A stretch of 64,000 nt of DNA from Crocodylus rhombifer (taxonomy: Eukaryota; Chordata; Crocodylia; Crocodylidae): contig JAVSML010025534.1 in NCBI GenBank assembly GCA_038503035.1, positions 507,041-571,040 on the forward strand, written 5' to 3'. Positions 43,340 to 55,750 of this stretch are shown in pieces (positions within the stretch are counted from its first letter, which is position 1; the number at the start of each line of letters is the position of its first letter). Made by a program: the position numbers and the translations under genes. The notes below the pieces were generated by a model. That model ran no database searches, was not told the origin of the DNA, and saw nothing but the letters and a program-made list of their open reading frames with translations.

Positions 43340-46175
43340 ATAGTTTCATAGTCAGGGTCAGGAGGGACCTGAACAGATTATCTAGCCTGACTCCCTGCCA
43401 CAGGCAGGAATGAATGCTGGGTTCACTAGACCCCAGACAGGTGATCATCTAACCTCTTTTTGAATTTACCCAAGGTAGGGGCGAGGACCACTTCCCTGGG
43501 AAGTTGGTGCCAGATTCTGGCCCCCCTAACTATAAAAGATTGCCTCCTGATCTCTAACCTAAACCCATTCTCCATCAGCTTATTACCATTGTTCCTCATC
43601 ACCCCAGGTGGTGCTGGGGAGAATAGGGCTCTTCCTATTTGCTGATGATCTCCCCTGATGAGCTTGTAGTTAGCTACCAGGTCCCCCCTCAGCCTCCTCT
43701 TGCTGAGGCTGAACAGGTTTAGGTCCCTAAGTCTCTTCTTGTAGAGTCTATCCTGCTGCTCTCTCACCAGATGGGTGGCCCTCCTCTGATGAACCCTCTC
43801 CAGGCTGGCCACATCCTTTTTAAAAGTGTGGTGCCCAGTACTGGATGCAATAATCCAATTGCGGCCTGACCACTGTCGCATAGAGGGGAGTATTACTTCT
43901 CTGGACTGGTTTGAGATACATCTTTGGATGCATGACGAGGTATGGCTGGCCTTGCTGGGTGCGGTCTGGCATTGGCGGCTCATGTTCATCTTGGAGTCAA
44001 TAATGACTCCAAGATCCCCTTCCATCTCTGTGCTTTCAAGAGGAAAACTCCCCAGCCTGTGTGTATGCTGCGGATTCCTTCTCCCAAGTTGCAGCAGCTG
44101 CATTTATCTACGTTGAACCCCATCCTATTCTCATCTGCCCACTTTTGTAGTCTGTCTAATTCTAGTTGCATTCCTTCAAATGTGTCTATCTCGCCCCACA
44201 TCTTAGTGTCATCAGCAAGCTTGGACAATGTGCTTTCAACCCCCTCATCCAAGTCACTGATGAAGATATTAAACAGTGCGGGCCACAAGGACTGAGCCCT
44301 GGGGGACCCCACTGCTCACATCTCACCAGGTTGAGTACGACCCATCCACCACTACTTTCTGGGTGCGCCCCATCAGCCAGTTTTTTACCCATCCAACTGT
44401 GTAGGCATCAATGCCACAGTCACTTAATTTATTAATGAGAATGGGGTGAGAGACAGTGTCAAAGTCCTTCTTAAAGTCTAGAAAGACTATGTCTGTGGTG
44501 ACACCATCATCCAAGGATTCAGCTACCTGGTCATAAAAGGCAATCAGGTTGATCAGGCAGGACCAACCCATGCTGATGGCCCCTGATTGCCCCTGAACAT
44601 GATGAACCCATGCTGATTGCCCCTGAGCATGATCTCCCTTGCAGGCCCTCAATAGATGTGCTCCTTGATGATATTCTCCAAGCTCTTCCCAAGGACCAAG
44701 GTGAGGCTTATGGGCCTATAGTTACTTGGGGCCTCCTTCCTCCCTTTCTTAAAAATGGGGACCACATTAGTTAGTTTCCAATCCCCTGGCATCTGTCCAG
44801 ATGACCACAAATGCTCATACAGCTGGGCCAAGGGCTCCATGATGACCTCTGCCAGCTCCCTCAACACCCTTGGGTGAAAAATGATTTAAAAAGAAGATTC
44901 CTAAATACATCTGTGCTGACCCAAGGCCTGACAGAGCTATCCCTGAGATTGTCCCTACCCCTGGTAGGAGGGATGTCCCGGTCCCTGTTCAAGAAAACAG
45001 AGGCAAAGAAACTGTTAAAAATATTGGCTTTCTTGTCTGGTGTAGCCAAAAGGTTACGATTTGAGTCTTGCAGGGGCCCTACATTGCCTGGTACCCTCTT
45101 CTTGCTCCCAATGTACCTGAACATGGACTTTTACTTGTCCTTAATCCTGGATGCTTGCCTGAGCTCTATCTCTGCATTGGCCTTCCTAATAGCCCTCCTA
45201 CACTCACAGGCTGAGGAGGAGTACTGCTCCTTGATGACAGGCCCCTCCCTTCCACTGGTTGTATGCCCCCCTTTTATTCCTCAGGCATTGCTGAATGCCC
45301 TTGCTGAGCCATGGGGGTTTCTGAGCACTCTTACCCCCCTTGCTTCTTTCAGGGACTGTTACCCTTTGGGCCTGGAGGATCGCCCCCTTAAGGTACGACC
45401 ATCCCTCATGGACTCCCATCTCCTCTACCTTCTGGGCCCTCCGTGCCTTCGCCACTAATATCCAAAGCTCATTGAAGTTGGCCCTTCTAAAGTCAAGGGC
45501 TTTAGTCTTGCTGGATAGTGAGTTCCAGCAGGTGATGATCGCTATTGCCCAGGTGGTCAAGGACCTGCAATCCCCTCACCAGGTCATCCACAGTGGCCAG
45601 GACCAGTTCCAGTAAGGCGTTACCCCTGGTGGGGCTGTGCACCTCCTGGATAAGGTAATACATCCAGGAACCTACACGAGCAGTCAGACCTGGCTGTCTG
45701 CTCCTCCCAGCAAATGTCTGGGTAGTTTAGGTCACCCATGACAATGACATCCCTTGACCTAACTGCCTCCATAAGCTGACTGGAGAAGTCCTGGTCCAGC
45801 TCTTCCTCCTGGTTGGGTGGTCTGTAGTAGACACCCACCCTAAGGTCCCTTTCACCATGCCCCTCTTGTGGTTTGACCCACAGTGTCTCCGCCTGACCCT
45901 CCTCTAACCTGAAGCTAATCCTTGATGATGTGAGTTCCTCTTTGACATAAAGCGTGACCTCCCTGCCTTTCCTCTCTGTCCTGTCCCTTCCATATAGGGT
46001 GTATCCCCGAATGCCCACTGCCCAGTCATGGGTAGGGTCCCACCGGGTTTCTGTGAGCCCTACTAAGTCTGGATTCTTACTCGCAATCAGGAGGCAGAGT
46101 TCCTTCTGCTTGCTCCCCATACTACCATTCAGAAAAAGTATGATTCTGCGTATACCTGTTCCCAAATTTCCCTCT
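43340..46175 (-). mobile_element. CR1 LINE, 2.8-kb reverse copy, most complete ORF2
   Basis: Tail of the CTATGAAAC type (plus strand TAGTTTCATAGTCAGGGTCA) at 43,340. Reading leftward from 46,175, the endonuclease, linker, reverse transcriptase and C-terminal region follow in order with no large gap, so nearly all of ORF2 is here. ORF1 and the 5' UTR are absent. The 5' limit is placed where the endonuclease reading begins. Confidence 0.9.
43426..46165 (-). pseudogene. CR1 ORF2 remnant (endonuclease-reverse transcriptase), nearly full length
   Basis: Endonuclease: NPDLVGLTETRWDPTHDWAV, GVYYRPPNQEEELDQDF and VIVMGDLNYPDICWEE (46,165-45,620, 181 unbroken codons). Linker: LRNKRGAYNQWK (around 45,260), FRYIGSKKRVPGNVGPL. 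RT: MEPLAQLYEHLWSSGQMPGDW, VVPIFKKGRKEAPSNYRPIS, then IVFLDFKKDFDTVSHPILI and DAYTVGWVKNWL. The palm box is LADDTK (around 44,210), with the Asp pair kept. C-terminal: LLQLGRRNPQHTHRLG, LGVIIDSKMNMS, RDLNLFSLSKRRLRGDLVAN, FRLEIRRQSF. Several frameshifts and stops separate the pieces. A 40-base tandem duplication (AACCCATGCTGAT..., 44,565 and 44,605) disrupts the fingers region at the QHGF-type site. Confidence 0.88.
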
Positions 46176-46445
46176 GAAGTAAATGGTATACAACAATGTT
46201 GACATGCAAATAATGCAGGATCAAGTCCAAAATGCTATAGATTGATAGAATAATGTTCACTAAAGATGAATGTTGAGGGTTGAAATGATACTCACATGTT
46301 CCATAAACTATGTGTTAGCTCACACTACTGGAACAAAATTTAATGTAGGGATAAAATCTTAGTAACAGCTCCACAAAGCCATAGGAACAGAGTAGTCAGG
46401 CATATACCCTCACTATACAGTAATAGGAGCTGAATTGTCTCTTAG
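46176..46445. other. Non-coding spacer
   Basis: Nothing recognised between the CR1 5' end and the following hairpin-rich region. Confidence 0.4.
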
Positions 46446-46447
46446 GT

Positions 46448-46735
46448 TGTCCACACTCCTGCTCAGGTGTGTGTAGGGGTGTGTGTTTTAATTATAACAG
46501 TTCCCAGAGAGCCATTCTAATTAAAACACCACAGCATCACATGTATCAAGCCCACATACATTTAAAAATGGCCATAGGACACTTTAACTAAAGGTCATTT
46601 AACTAAAGCTGCAGCAATGCTAAAGCGTTTTAATTAGAATGAGGAGCAGACTCAATTAATCTAATTACAATGCATCCGAGCACATGTATAAGCGCATTTA
46701 GTGTGTGTGTATGCGCTAATCTACAGCAAACTGTT
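46448..46735. repeat. Hairpin-rich MITE-like region
   Basis: GTGTTTTAATTA (46,483-46,494) is perfectly inverted at 46,518-46,529. An overlapping 14-mer ATTCTAATTAAAAC (46,514-46,527) is perfectly inverted again at 46,627-46,640. Three arms of one word can therefore pair in two ways. The edges (GTCCACACTCCTGC on the left, GCACATGTATAAGCGC on the right) look like decayed Harbinger-type tips, but no duplication is visible. It is non-coding. Confidence 0.5.
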
Positions 46736-48370
46736 GAGTTTTTGTCTCCCTGTTGGCTGTAAATGCCTGGTGAAAGAAAAAGAAAGAATCTTTGTTGCAA
46801 TCTGTGTTAGTCTTAGTCTTCAGCTGTGTCTGTTTAATTAGACCGGCTGTGTGGTCGAGGCTCCACATAGACCATCATGCCACAGTTGAGCCCTAACTAT
46901 TACAATATAGCAATTAACCTCATGCTTTCCTGCATGAATGACTGGAGTTACCTTGCACAGTGTAAGTATTTGCATTTGGCAAACACGTTGCTGCTGTTTT
47001 AATCAGTGAAGCTCACTTTTTCCAGCAGGTATAGTCCTGTCCTTTTTACAGCCCCTCCAATAGGTGCAGTCCTGGGCAATACAGAGATGATGAAAGGAGA
47101 GCAGTGACTCAACTTTTTCATTTTATGGCACTACATTTTCAATTTATATATATACTCAAAGGACTTGCATTCCTGTGGAAAAAAAACTATTACAAATCTG
47201 GATTGCATGTTTGAAACTGAGGCTTATTTATACATTTCAGGTATTCATAAACAGCATTAATAGGTACAGTCTTCTGGATATTCACTCTGAACTCTATCAG
47301 TCCCAAAGGCCTCGGATGTGAAAGAGACTGCAGAACATTAGTATTTTTTCTGATTTGCACCCAGTATGTTTCTGACAATGAAAGACAGGCCATTTGTAAT
47401 TTATAGCTCTGTTTATGCTATTGAAGGAAGCAATTTCTTTTTTATCTAGCTTATTGTGGTAAGTTATTTCAAACTTGCACAATCTTATATTTCATGTTAT
47501 GCTGGCATTGTTCAGCCCTTGAGTAAAACTCTTCCAGATACTTTAGCATAGCAGTATTCAGCCTGTAACAGCATGAGTGGCTCTTTACCTTTGCATAGAG
47601 TTGGGGAGAGTCACTTAAGAATTATGTGCATTAAGAATTCACAACGTTATGGAACAAGGTTTATCATAAAGGTGCAGATACTGATTTTAATCAAAAACAA
47701 CAAAATAAAAGCATCAGTTGAGCAATATTATTTAGGGTTTGGTGACAGACCCCAGTCGAAGCCTCTCGCCATTTTAGGAAATTCGTTTCTCTGATTTTCA
47801 CTGCCAGCCACATTTATCCATATGTGCAGTGGTGATTTTGCCTTTGTGTTTTATTTTAAATTAACTTTTTCCCCCAAAGGATACCAGCTGCATTGAAATT
47901 AGGATTTTGTGCATCATCCTATGAAAACCTAAGAAGAGTGTTGCAGGCCAGACAATGAGCCACTCGTCACATAGCACCTATGGGCAAAGTGCTTTAGAGG
48001 AATATAGGTCTCAGTCCTTTTTCATTTATCTGTATAACATTCATTAATTTTCTCATTCTCTCAGCTTCCTTGGGATTATGTATGAAGCTCTGTTTTATTG
48101 CATCTGCAACAATACACTATAAAAGGGTCTAAGGTTGCGAATTCATTGTTAAACATAATCTTTGGTTTCCAATGCTCTTTTCGTGTCTTGCTTGAGCTCT
48201 CACCTAGATGGTTTCTGCACTGGCCAGCACAGTGCAGAAACCTTCTCTTCCCATCATAGCACTGTCTGTAAGTTGTACCTGCAAATCTGCCCATGGGAAG
48301 TACATTAAATAATAACATACAAAATAAATAAAACTGAATTAGCAAAGTATACACAAGAAATGGAGGGAGG
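46736..48370. other. Unique-looking non-coding DNA
   Basis: AT-rich, with no supported feature. Confidence 0.5.
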
Positions 48371-48371
48371 G

Positions 48372-48545
48372 AGGCTGGCCTAGTTGTAAAGGCTCCAGCA
48401 CAGACCCAGTTCTGTGGCCTGCCGCTGACATGCCGTGTTGCTTTGGGCAAGTCACTTATTTTTCCTCTGTGTGAAACTTGTTGCAGATTCCACAAGGTTA
48501 TCTGTAATTTCTCTAATCCAAACATCACACTGGTAAAATGGACAC
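48372..48545 (+). repeat. MIR/CORE-type SINE, forward
   Basis: GGCCTAGTTGTAAAGGCTCC resembles the tRNA-like head (A box). CTGACATGCCGTGTTGCTTT, GGGCAAGTCACTTATTTTTC and CTCTGTG is the conserved MIR core ('gctgtgtgaccttgggcaagtcacttaacctctctgtg'), and CACTGGTAAAATGG is the 3' block. All parts are in order and orientation. It overlaps a 165-codon frame on the other strand (48,076-48,573) that I discount for this reason. Confidence 0.75.
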
Positions 48546-51500
48546 AAAGTGAATGGATGGAGTGAGAAATCATGCAATCTTAGCGTATCCCATGTGCTAG
48601 CCCTCCTGTTCCACCCATTTCTTTGTTACCTTCATTCACTAGGTGAAAGCAAATTAAAAAAAAATAATAATATGGGTGCTCTAAAAAAAGCCGTATCTCC
48701 TTTGAACTATTATTGTAATACAGCATTTTGCTCTAGATAGGGCCATAGCTTTTGCAAAAAAAACTCCAACAAACCCCAAATCTTCTTTTTTTTTTTTTGG
48801 TTTTCAGTGAAAATTCAACTACACCAAAAAATCAGAGATTTGGGCTTTCACCACATTTTTGTTCAGAATTGTTTTGAAAGAGCATGTCCCAAACTTTTGG
48901 ATCAGCAAGGTTTAACTTTTTTTAAAACTAAAAATTTTAATTTTTCATTTTATTTCCTTTACTTTTATTTTTGATAAAAACCATAAAAAAATTAAAAGCT
49001 CACAATCAGAATGAAACATTTCAGTCTACCCCATATTCAACTTTTAAAATGTTTATTGAACTGAAAATATCAACATTTTTGCTTTCTTTTGGCAGCAGAA
49101 TGAAATTGTTATCAACAAGTTGAAACTACTAATGAACTGAAAAAACTGGTTTTCATCTAGCTTCAGTCCAACTCTTCCCTATAGCATGGGTTTGCAGGAG
49201 CTGTGTATAAAGCTGTGCAGGGGGATGTTGGTAGGCACCAGCAAAAATCCGTTAAGAAGCACGTTAGATTTCTGCTCTCACTTCTGCCAGTGTGACTGAA
49301 GTGCAATGGTGTAAGAGGGAGCAGAATATGCTCACTGAGTTGGTTTCTTTTCTTTCTTAAGCAGCTCTGACAGATTTGGAAGTGTGCTTCATCCAGCTTT
49401 TCTAGCCAGAGGCAATCATTCACAGCATAAGGCAATTTCCATGGAGGAAGCAGTTTAAATATAGACCTTTACAGCTTTGAAGATCTATTCTCAAAAAAAG
49501 TTGTGTATTTGTGCTGAAGGTAGACAAGCCATTGGCAGCAGGGGAAGGGTTATAGATGGAGTCAAGGGAGCATGTACACTACATTTTTTCAGTTTCCTTC
49601 TGAAACCAGTGAGGAATCCACTGTAAAATTAATAAAGGATTAATTTTTTGCATTACTTTCTGCTATCACAGACCTCCATCTTTGCCTGCAGCTGTTATAT
49701 GGCTTCTTGTAAGCAATACTGTCACGGATTAGAGGAGGGCCCCAGGAGCTAAGAGACAGAACAGAGGTGCCCAGCTTTTGCATGGGTGTTTGTGGGCTTT
49801 CCTAGTTTAGGCCAAGTTTGGGGAGTAAAACTTTTGCTCATCTCATTGGACAGTAATTTTTAATTTTACTGCTCTTACTGGTTGGCCATTCCTACATGGC
49901 CTTTCCTCCTTCCCCCCCACCCCCCCAAAGAGTATATTGAATGTAATATTTGTTTAAATCTCTCTGCTTCTTTACCCTGGTCATGTGTTTTCCTTCATAT
50001 AGGGGAATAAACTTCACCAGTCAGAATGCTGTGCCAAGCCAGAAGCAAGTGGAGAGTAAGTGTGTGAAGAGCACAATGGCTATGGATATTTCAGAAATTA
50101 AGCTGATGAGATAATAAAGGAGAGGGCATGCTTAAAAACACACTGCTTCATTATCTAATCAGCCACTGACATCTAGGGTGTGTCCAGACAAGTGTGGACA
50201 TTCAGGGGTACATGTTTCCCACAGGACAAATTTGTGCTGCTGCTCTTTATCCCAGGGTATGTCTCTGCACGCATGTTTTAGATGTGGACGTATGACCCAA
50301 GTGCGGTAGGGGAGGCTGGGACCAGCACCTGTGCTGGCCCCAGCAGCCTTACCTGAGGTCCTGGGAACCTCATGGGGCAGCAGTGGCACCAGTTTGGCAG
50401 CTCAGAGCCTGGCCAGCAGCCAGAGTGTAGCTGTAGCCAGCCAGGCTCCATTTATGGTGGTGTATGCTGCTGCCATGTGCGCCATACCACTTTTTTTAGT
50501 GGTGGTTTTTTTTTTTTTTTACATCAGATCTCCTGGTGTCAAAAAACCCTGCCATACTGCTAATTAGCAGCACGGTGAATGGGTGCACATATGTTGTGTG
50601 TTGTTTGCACTGCTTCAAACAGCTTTGAGGCCCCCAAAACAGCATGTGCACGCTCATCTGAATACACTCTGATGGCTATTTTTGCGCAAGACTTCCAGAG
50701 TAAGTGGTTCAAAGTTCCCTGTCAAAGCTTGGACACACAGAAATGTTTCAATGGGCAGGACATTCAGTCCACAGAACTCCCATTTGCCATGTGTTTCTAT
50801 TCCCTATTCATTAAGGAGAAGTGTTCAGTTAAGTACATTCCTGGCACAGAGCTTTAGGGACTGAAGGATGCAAGTTTTATGGGACCCCAGTACAAAGCTG
50901 TATATCTCTATGTATATAATATGCTAGCGTACCTCATATAAAGCAAACTATTTCACTGTACCTATGTAAGATGAAATGTATGCAAAATGGTAGCTTTTTA
51001 AGGTCCTGATCCTGATCCTGAAATTATTGCTCATTTCCTAGTGGGTATGGATGTTCTTAATTCTCATTGAACTCAGGTGCTTGTCACTTTTTAAGACTGA
51101 GCACTGATGCTGCAGTTTAGAACAGGAAGAGTAGACCTTTATTATGTACAAGATACCTAATATGGATTAGATACTTAACATGATATCCATTTAAAACTGC
51201 AGGGGAAATGTAATTTCAGAAATTGGAATTTGGCCAAGACGCTGTGGATATAGTCTTGCTACAAGGGCAATGACATCTTTAATCCTGCCTGAAGACAACA
51301 ATCCTCTGTAATAACTTTTCCCAAGCGTTCTTTTTCAACACTGTTCTAATATTGCCGAGCAATGCTTTAATATAAAAGGCTGCGATTTTGTAAAATTGTA
51401 ACCTAGTAGTTTGGCCACATGCGTACCTGTTTCCTAGATGGCCCTTTCAGCAGCATGATACTCCCCTCTATCATACTACACTGAAAAAAATGGAAAATCT

Positions 51501-54200
51501 GGTATTTCAAAGTTTATTTTATTATGAAGTTAAAGTAGTAAAACTTTTTGCATAATAAAAAAGGGTGACTGAAAAGTGTTTCATTAAGGTGTGTGCATTT
51601 TGGGTTCAAACAAAAGTTTTTAACATTCTTGAATGAAAATAAACATTTTGGTTTGTTGGCTCAAAATTAGGCGTTTCATTTTGGGTTGGTATTATCCTGT
51701 CCATGTGAGCTACTGGTATGCCTCATATAGAGAGTAGTTCTGAGTAACTGATACTGCCAGTCTCCCTGTCGGACCAACTACTTATAGGTCCCTGACCCTT
51801 TGCCTAGATGACATTTTCCAGAATGTGCATTGGCAATTCCTTATTACTACTTTGCTTCTTGGTATAGACCAACATCCTGGAAACAATGGTTTCAGCCAAG
51901 AATCTTCTACTCCACTTCTGTCCTCTTCTACCTTAATTAGGTCTCTAGCTGGTCATTTCAAACCTTATGCTATATTGCTATGATGTGGCAGCACACAGGA
52001 GAAATACACAGCAGAAATACTTACCAATCCCTACATGGGTCATTGAAGTTGATTTTGTACTACTCGGACAGTAATATTGGATCTTTTCAAGGGTCAAAAA
52101 TGTGGTCACTTAGCTCTTTGTACAGCAAACACAAAGGCAATTTTTCAGTGTTTACTGATTGACCATATTTATTCCTAAATCCAGGACCACTTTAACAACA
52201 CACATTGACTGTGTGCACATATTTAAATAATCTGGAAGACTTCTCCTGGGTTTGTTTCCTGATAGAAGAAGTTACCCAGAAATGCTGAGCCTCTGAAGAG
52301 CCGTGCTGACTGTGTATCCAGGTAGCCTCTGTGCACACATCCTAGTGTGCTTTGCATATACCCTCAATCAGCCGGAGACAGAATGGCAGCAGTGCATGTT
52401 GGGCAGAGAGGGAGCAAAGCATTCTGGGATGATGGAGGACATTGGCCGGGCCAGCCTTAGGGAAAATGGTGGCCTCCCGCCACCAAGTCAGCATTGCTGC
52501 TGCAGGCAGAGACAGTCAGGCAGGAGCACATGGTACAGCCTGGGAGGGAGGCGGATAGGCAAGGTATGCAAGGCAAGTGGGAGGGCAGGCACTACTGCTG
52601 CTGTCTGGGAGCAAGGTGGGCAAACTGGTGCAGGTGCCTGCCCAGTTGCACGTGTCTGGCCCAGCTCCTCTAGGACAGTGGCTGGAGGTGAGGGGAGGGA
52701 TGAGCTGGGCACCGCTCCTCCTGCCTGGGGTGGGGATCAGTTGGGGCAGAGTGGGGTGTGGGTAGAGCACTGCTGTGAGCATGGGCTACTCACACGTGTG
52801 AGTGCAAGTGTACATGTGTGTGCATGTTTGGTGCCCCCTGATCATGGTGCCGTGGGCAGTCACCCACGTTGCCTGGGTCTGGACATTCACTCCCTCAGGA
52901 CAATTTCAACCTGGAATGATTTAACCCTAGTTGTTCTCAGGTAACTATTTTCCTGGAGAGGCCATTTTAGGTCTGGGAGAAAAATCCTGAATATCTGTCT
53001 ATCTATCTATACACTCATGGTTTCTCCTGTATCTTCTCCCAGAAGAAACTGCATATCTGCATGTGGCTATAAAAAACTATACCTCAACCAGAAAAATAAC
53101 CATTAAAAGCCTATATTCTGCAAAAAAAGAAAATGTTGTAATTTGCAGGTTGTTTCCAATACACGCACAGCATTGCTATGAAATAGCTGCAAGCTGGAAG
53201 AAGTTTGGGGGGTCTTGGTTTGCAAATCAATTTACTGAGTATTCTGCTTTCAGTTTTCTCAGGATTAGACTTACTGCAACACAGAGCTTTTGCAAGTAAA
53301 GCAGGAAAAAAACCTTATCATTCCCATGTTGCCATCTGATGAGTTAATTCAGCATGAAACTGGTGCTAGGAAACAAAGTCCTTCAGAGTTGTGGCCAGCA
53401 TGCACCAGGTTTAAGGAAATAACCCTCAGTGAAACCTATTCTCAGGAAATATATTTTTTAATACTGGTACTATTGTGAGCAAAGCTTTGATACTATATAG
53501 CGTATTATATATAAAATGAGAGAGGTGGAGTTGGCTTAATATATCACACAAACATATGATTACAGTATGGTATTTGCAATGGATTGAATGTAAGAGGTGT
53601 TCTGAATGATACCTTGGTCCTGATTTACTATACTATTATTTTATTTTTTATTCCATCTGGGTTATAAGGATGTAAACAGAGTTAACAAGGGTAAATCGTA
53701 TCTAGTGGCTCTAACATAATGCAAAAGCATCTGAATTCATTTAAAGGAGAGTGTAAACCAGATATCCTTTACCTCTGAGTTTGGCCCATTGATCCTATTG
53801 ATAGACGATAATACTGTAGGATGGTCATGCCTTTCTCTAATTTTAATAAGTTTGATTTTCCTGTCACTTTGTATATTGGTAATCAGGAGTTTAATCTATT
53901 GTACTCAAGCAGCCAAGCTTTGAAGCACTGAAGTCAATGGAGTTGAACAGTATAAACTTGCTTTAAGGTAGGAAATTAAAGGCCTATGATCTTATGCATA
54001 GACCACAATTTGTCCCTACTTTTATGAATTTGTGATATGGTAATGACACTGCAGAGAGATGATATTTTGGTTTTATATCAAAGTTACTTTTGCAATAAGT
54101 GATTAACTTATATGAGCTTATGTGCTTGATTTCTTATAGAGCTGCTTGAATAGAAGAGCTTTCCCTTTGTAGGATGTTTAGAATTATTTTATATTATAAA
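48546..54200. other. Mostly unique non-coding DNA with two GC-rich patches
   Basis: No gene found. 50,174-50,570 is a GC-rich patch beginning GGGTGTGTCCAGACAAG, which resembles a Harbinger-type tip, with a T15 run near 50,505-50,520; the right end is unclear. 52,300-52,900 is a second GC-rich patch with a 213-codon frame (52,303-52,944) that has no recognisable domain and low-complexity GGQ/AGG text. The rest is AT-rich and non-repetitive. Confidence 0.4.
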
Positions 54201-54426
54201 ACAGAATCATAGAATCATGGAAAAGTAGGGTGGATGGAACCTCAAGAGGCCATCTAGTCCAACCCCTGCTCAAAGTGGGAAAATCCCCAACTAGATTATC
54301 CCAACCAACACTTTGTCTAGCTGAGTTTTAAAAGCCTCCAAGGATGGAGATTCCACAATGTCTCTGGGTAACCTGTTTCAGTGCTTTACTACCCTCCTCA
54401 TGAGAAAGTTTTTCCTAATATCTAAG

Positions 54427-54843
54427 GGTGCAGATGGAAGTTCAGCATTCAGCTGTAACTCAGGATGATTTCTGCAAAGTGTTTTGAGTTACAACATTAC
54501 CCCAGACCAAACAGAAGTTCACTGTTGGTTACAGTGGGGAGGAGAGCTGGGATCCTGCAGCCCGGTTCCCATAGCAGTGGCCATGGCTCTCTGCCGGGGC
54601 TCTGCTGGGGAAGGCAGAGCGGGGAAACGGGAGGCAATGGAGGAAGCTCATTCTTGGGGATCTCCAGCTGGTGATGAAGGTTGTGACTCCAGGAGGCACT
54701 GAAAACCCCCCAGACTGAACTCCCTCCACTTCCTTTCCTTTTCCCCCTCCCATTCTGAAAACACCTACAAACTGGGAGCTGGACAGACACAAGCTATAAA
54801 AGATGCTATATTTGAAACATCTTTATCTGATACGTCATGGAAC
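54427..54843. other. Foreign insert replacing part of the CR1
   Basis: CR1 sequence stops after CCTAATATCTAA (54,415-54,426) and resumes with TTGCTTCTTGTTCTGTC at about 54,851. The related copy at 4,655 has only about 35 bases between the same points. The 417-base stretch between is GC-richer. Its ends, GGGTGCAGATGGAAGTTCAG and (inverted) GTATCAGATAAAGATGTTTC, are weakly similar, so a decayed Harbinger-like MITE is possible. No target duplication is seen. Confidence 0.5.
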
Positions 54844-55545
54844 TTGAGAGGTTGCTTCTTGTTCTGTCTTCTGCCACCACTGAGAACAATGTAGCTCCAT
54901 CTCTTTGGAATGACGCTTCAGGCACTTGAAGGTTGCTATTAACTCCCCCCACCCCAGTCTTCTCTTCTCCAGACTAAATAAGCCCACTATCCTCAGCCTC
55001 TCCTCATAAGTCATATGCCCCAGCCCTGTAACCATTGCTGCCCTCTGCTGGACTCCTTCCAATTTTTCCACATCCTTTCTGTAGTGGGGGACCCAAAACT
55101 GGACACAGTACTCCAGATGTGGTCTCAATAGTGCTGAATAGAAGGAAAGAATCACAATAATCACTTCCCTTGATCTGCTGGCAGTGTTTCTAATAATGCA
55201 GCCCAGTGTGCTACTAGCCTTCTGGCACCAAGGGCATGCTATTGGCTCAAATTGAGTTTACTGGCCACTGTAATCCCTGTGTCCTTTTCTGCAGAGCTGC
55301 TGCTTAGCCAGTTGGCTGCCATGCCTGTAGCAGCGCATGGGATTGTCCTAAGTGCAGGACTTTGCATTTCTCCTTATGGAACCACATGAGGTTTCTTTTG
55401 GTCCAGTCTTCTGATTTGTCAAGGTCTTTCTGAATCCTAGCCCTACACTCCAGCATATCTGCTACTTCCCTCAGCTTGGTGTCATCTGCAAACATGCTGA
55501 GGGTGCACTTCATCCCATCTTCCAGGTCATTGATGAAGATATTGA
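54835..55545 (-). pseudogene. CR1 ORF2 RT C-terminal remnant
   Basis: Palm box MFADDTKLREV at about 55,490 with both Asp residues kept, then NLMWFHKEKCKVLHLGQ, a break, IVILSFYSALLRPHLEYCVQ, FWVPHYRKDVEKLEGVQQRA, and the C-terminal LFSLEKRRL. One insertion-type irregularity (WG in place of a single residue, around 54,950) disturbs the RRLR motif. The frame changes near 55,200-55,300. Confidence 0.82.
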
Positions 55546-55750
55546 ACTAAACCAGCCCCAGGACTGACCCCTGGAGCACTCCACTTGATTCCAGCTACCA
55601 GCTAGATATTGAGCTATTGATTATTACCCTCTGAGCCCAATGATCCAGCCAGTTTTCTATCCACCTTACAGTTCATGCATTGCAGCCATACTTCCTTAGT
55701 TTACTTGTGAGAATGTTGTGGGAAATTGTATCAAAAGCCTTGCTTTTGCA

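Larger units (their letters stand above)
54203..55750 (-). mobile_element. CR1 LINE, reverse, interrupted
   Basis: Tail of the ATTCTATG type (CAGAATCATAGAATCATGG on the plus strand) at 54,203, followed by the conserved 3' UTR text GGCCATCTAGTCCAACCCC. ORF2 text resumes after a foreign stretch (54,427-54,843) and ends near 55,750 in the RT palm, so the copy is 5'-truncated. Same subfamily as the copies at 4,655 and, by tail, 60,181. Confidence 0.85.

Noticed and set aside
48076..48573. 165-codon frame on the minus strand
   Set aside because: Overlaps a MIR-type SINE read in the other direction and has no domain.
52303..52944. 213-codon frame as a host gene
   Set aside because: Low-complexity text rich in G, A and Q in a GC-rich patch, with overlapping frames on the other strand. 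No recognisable family.
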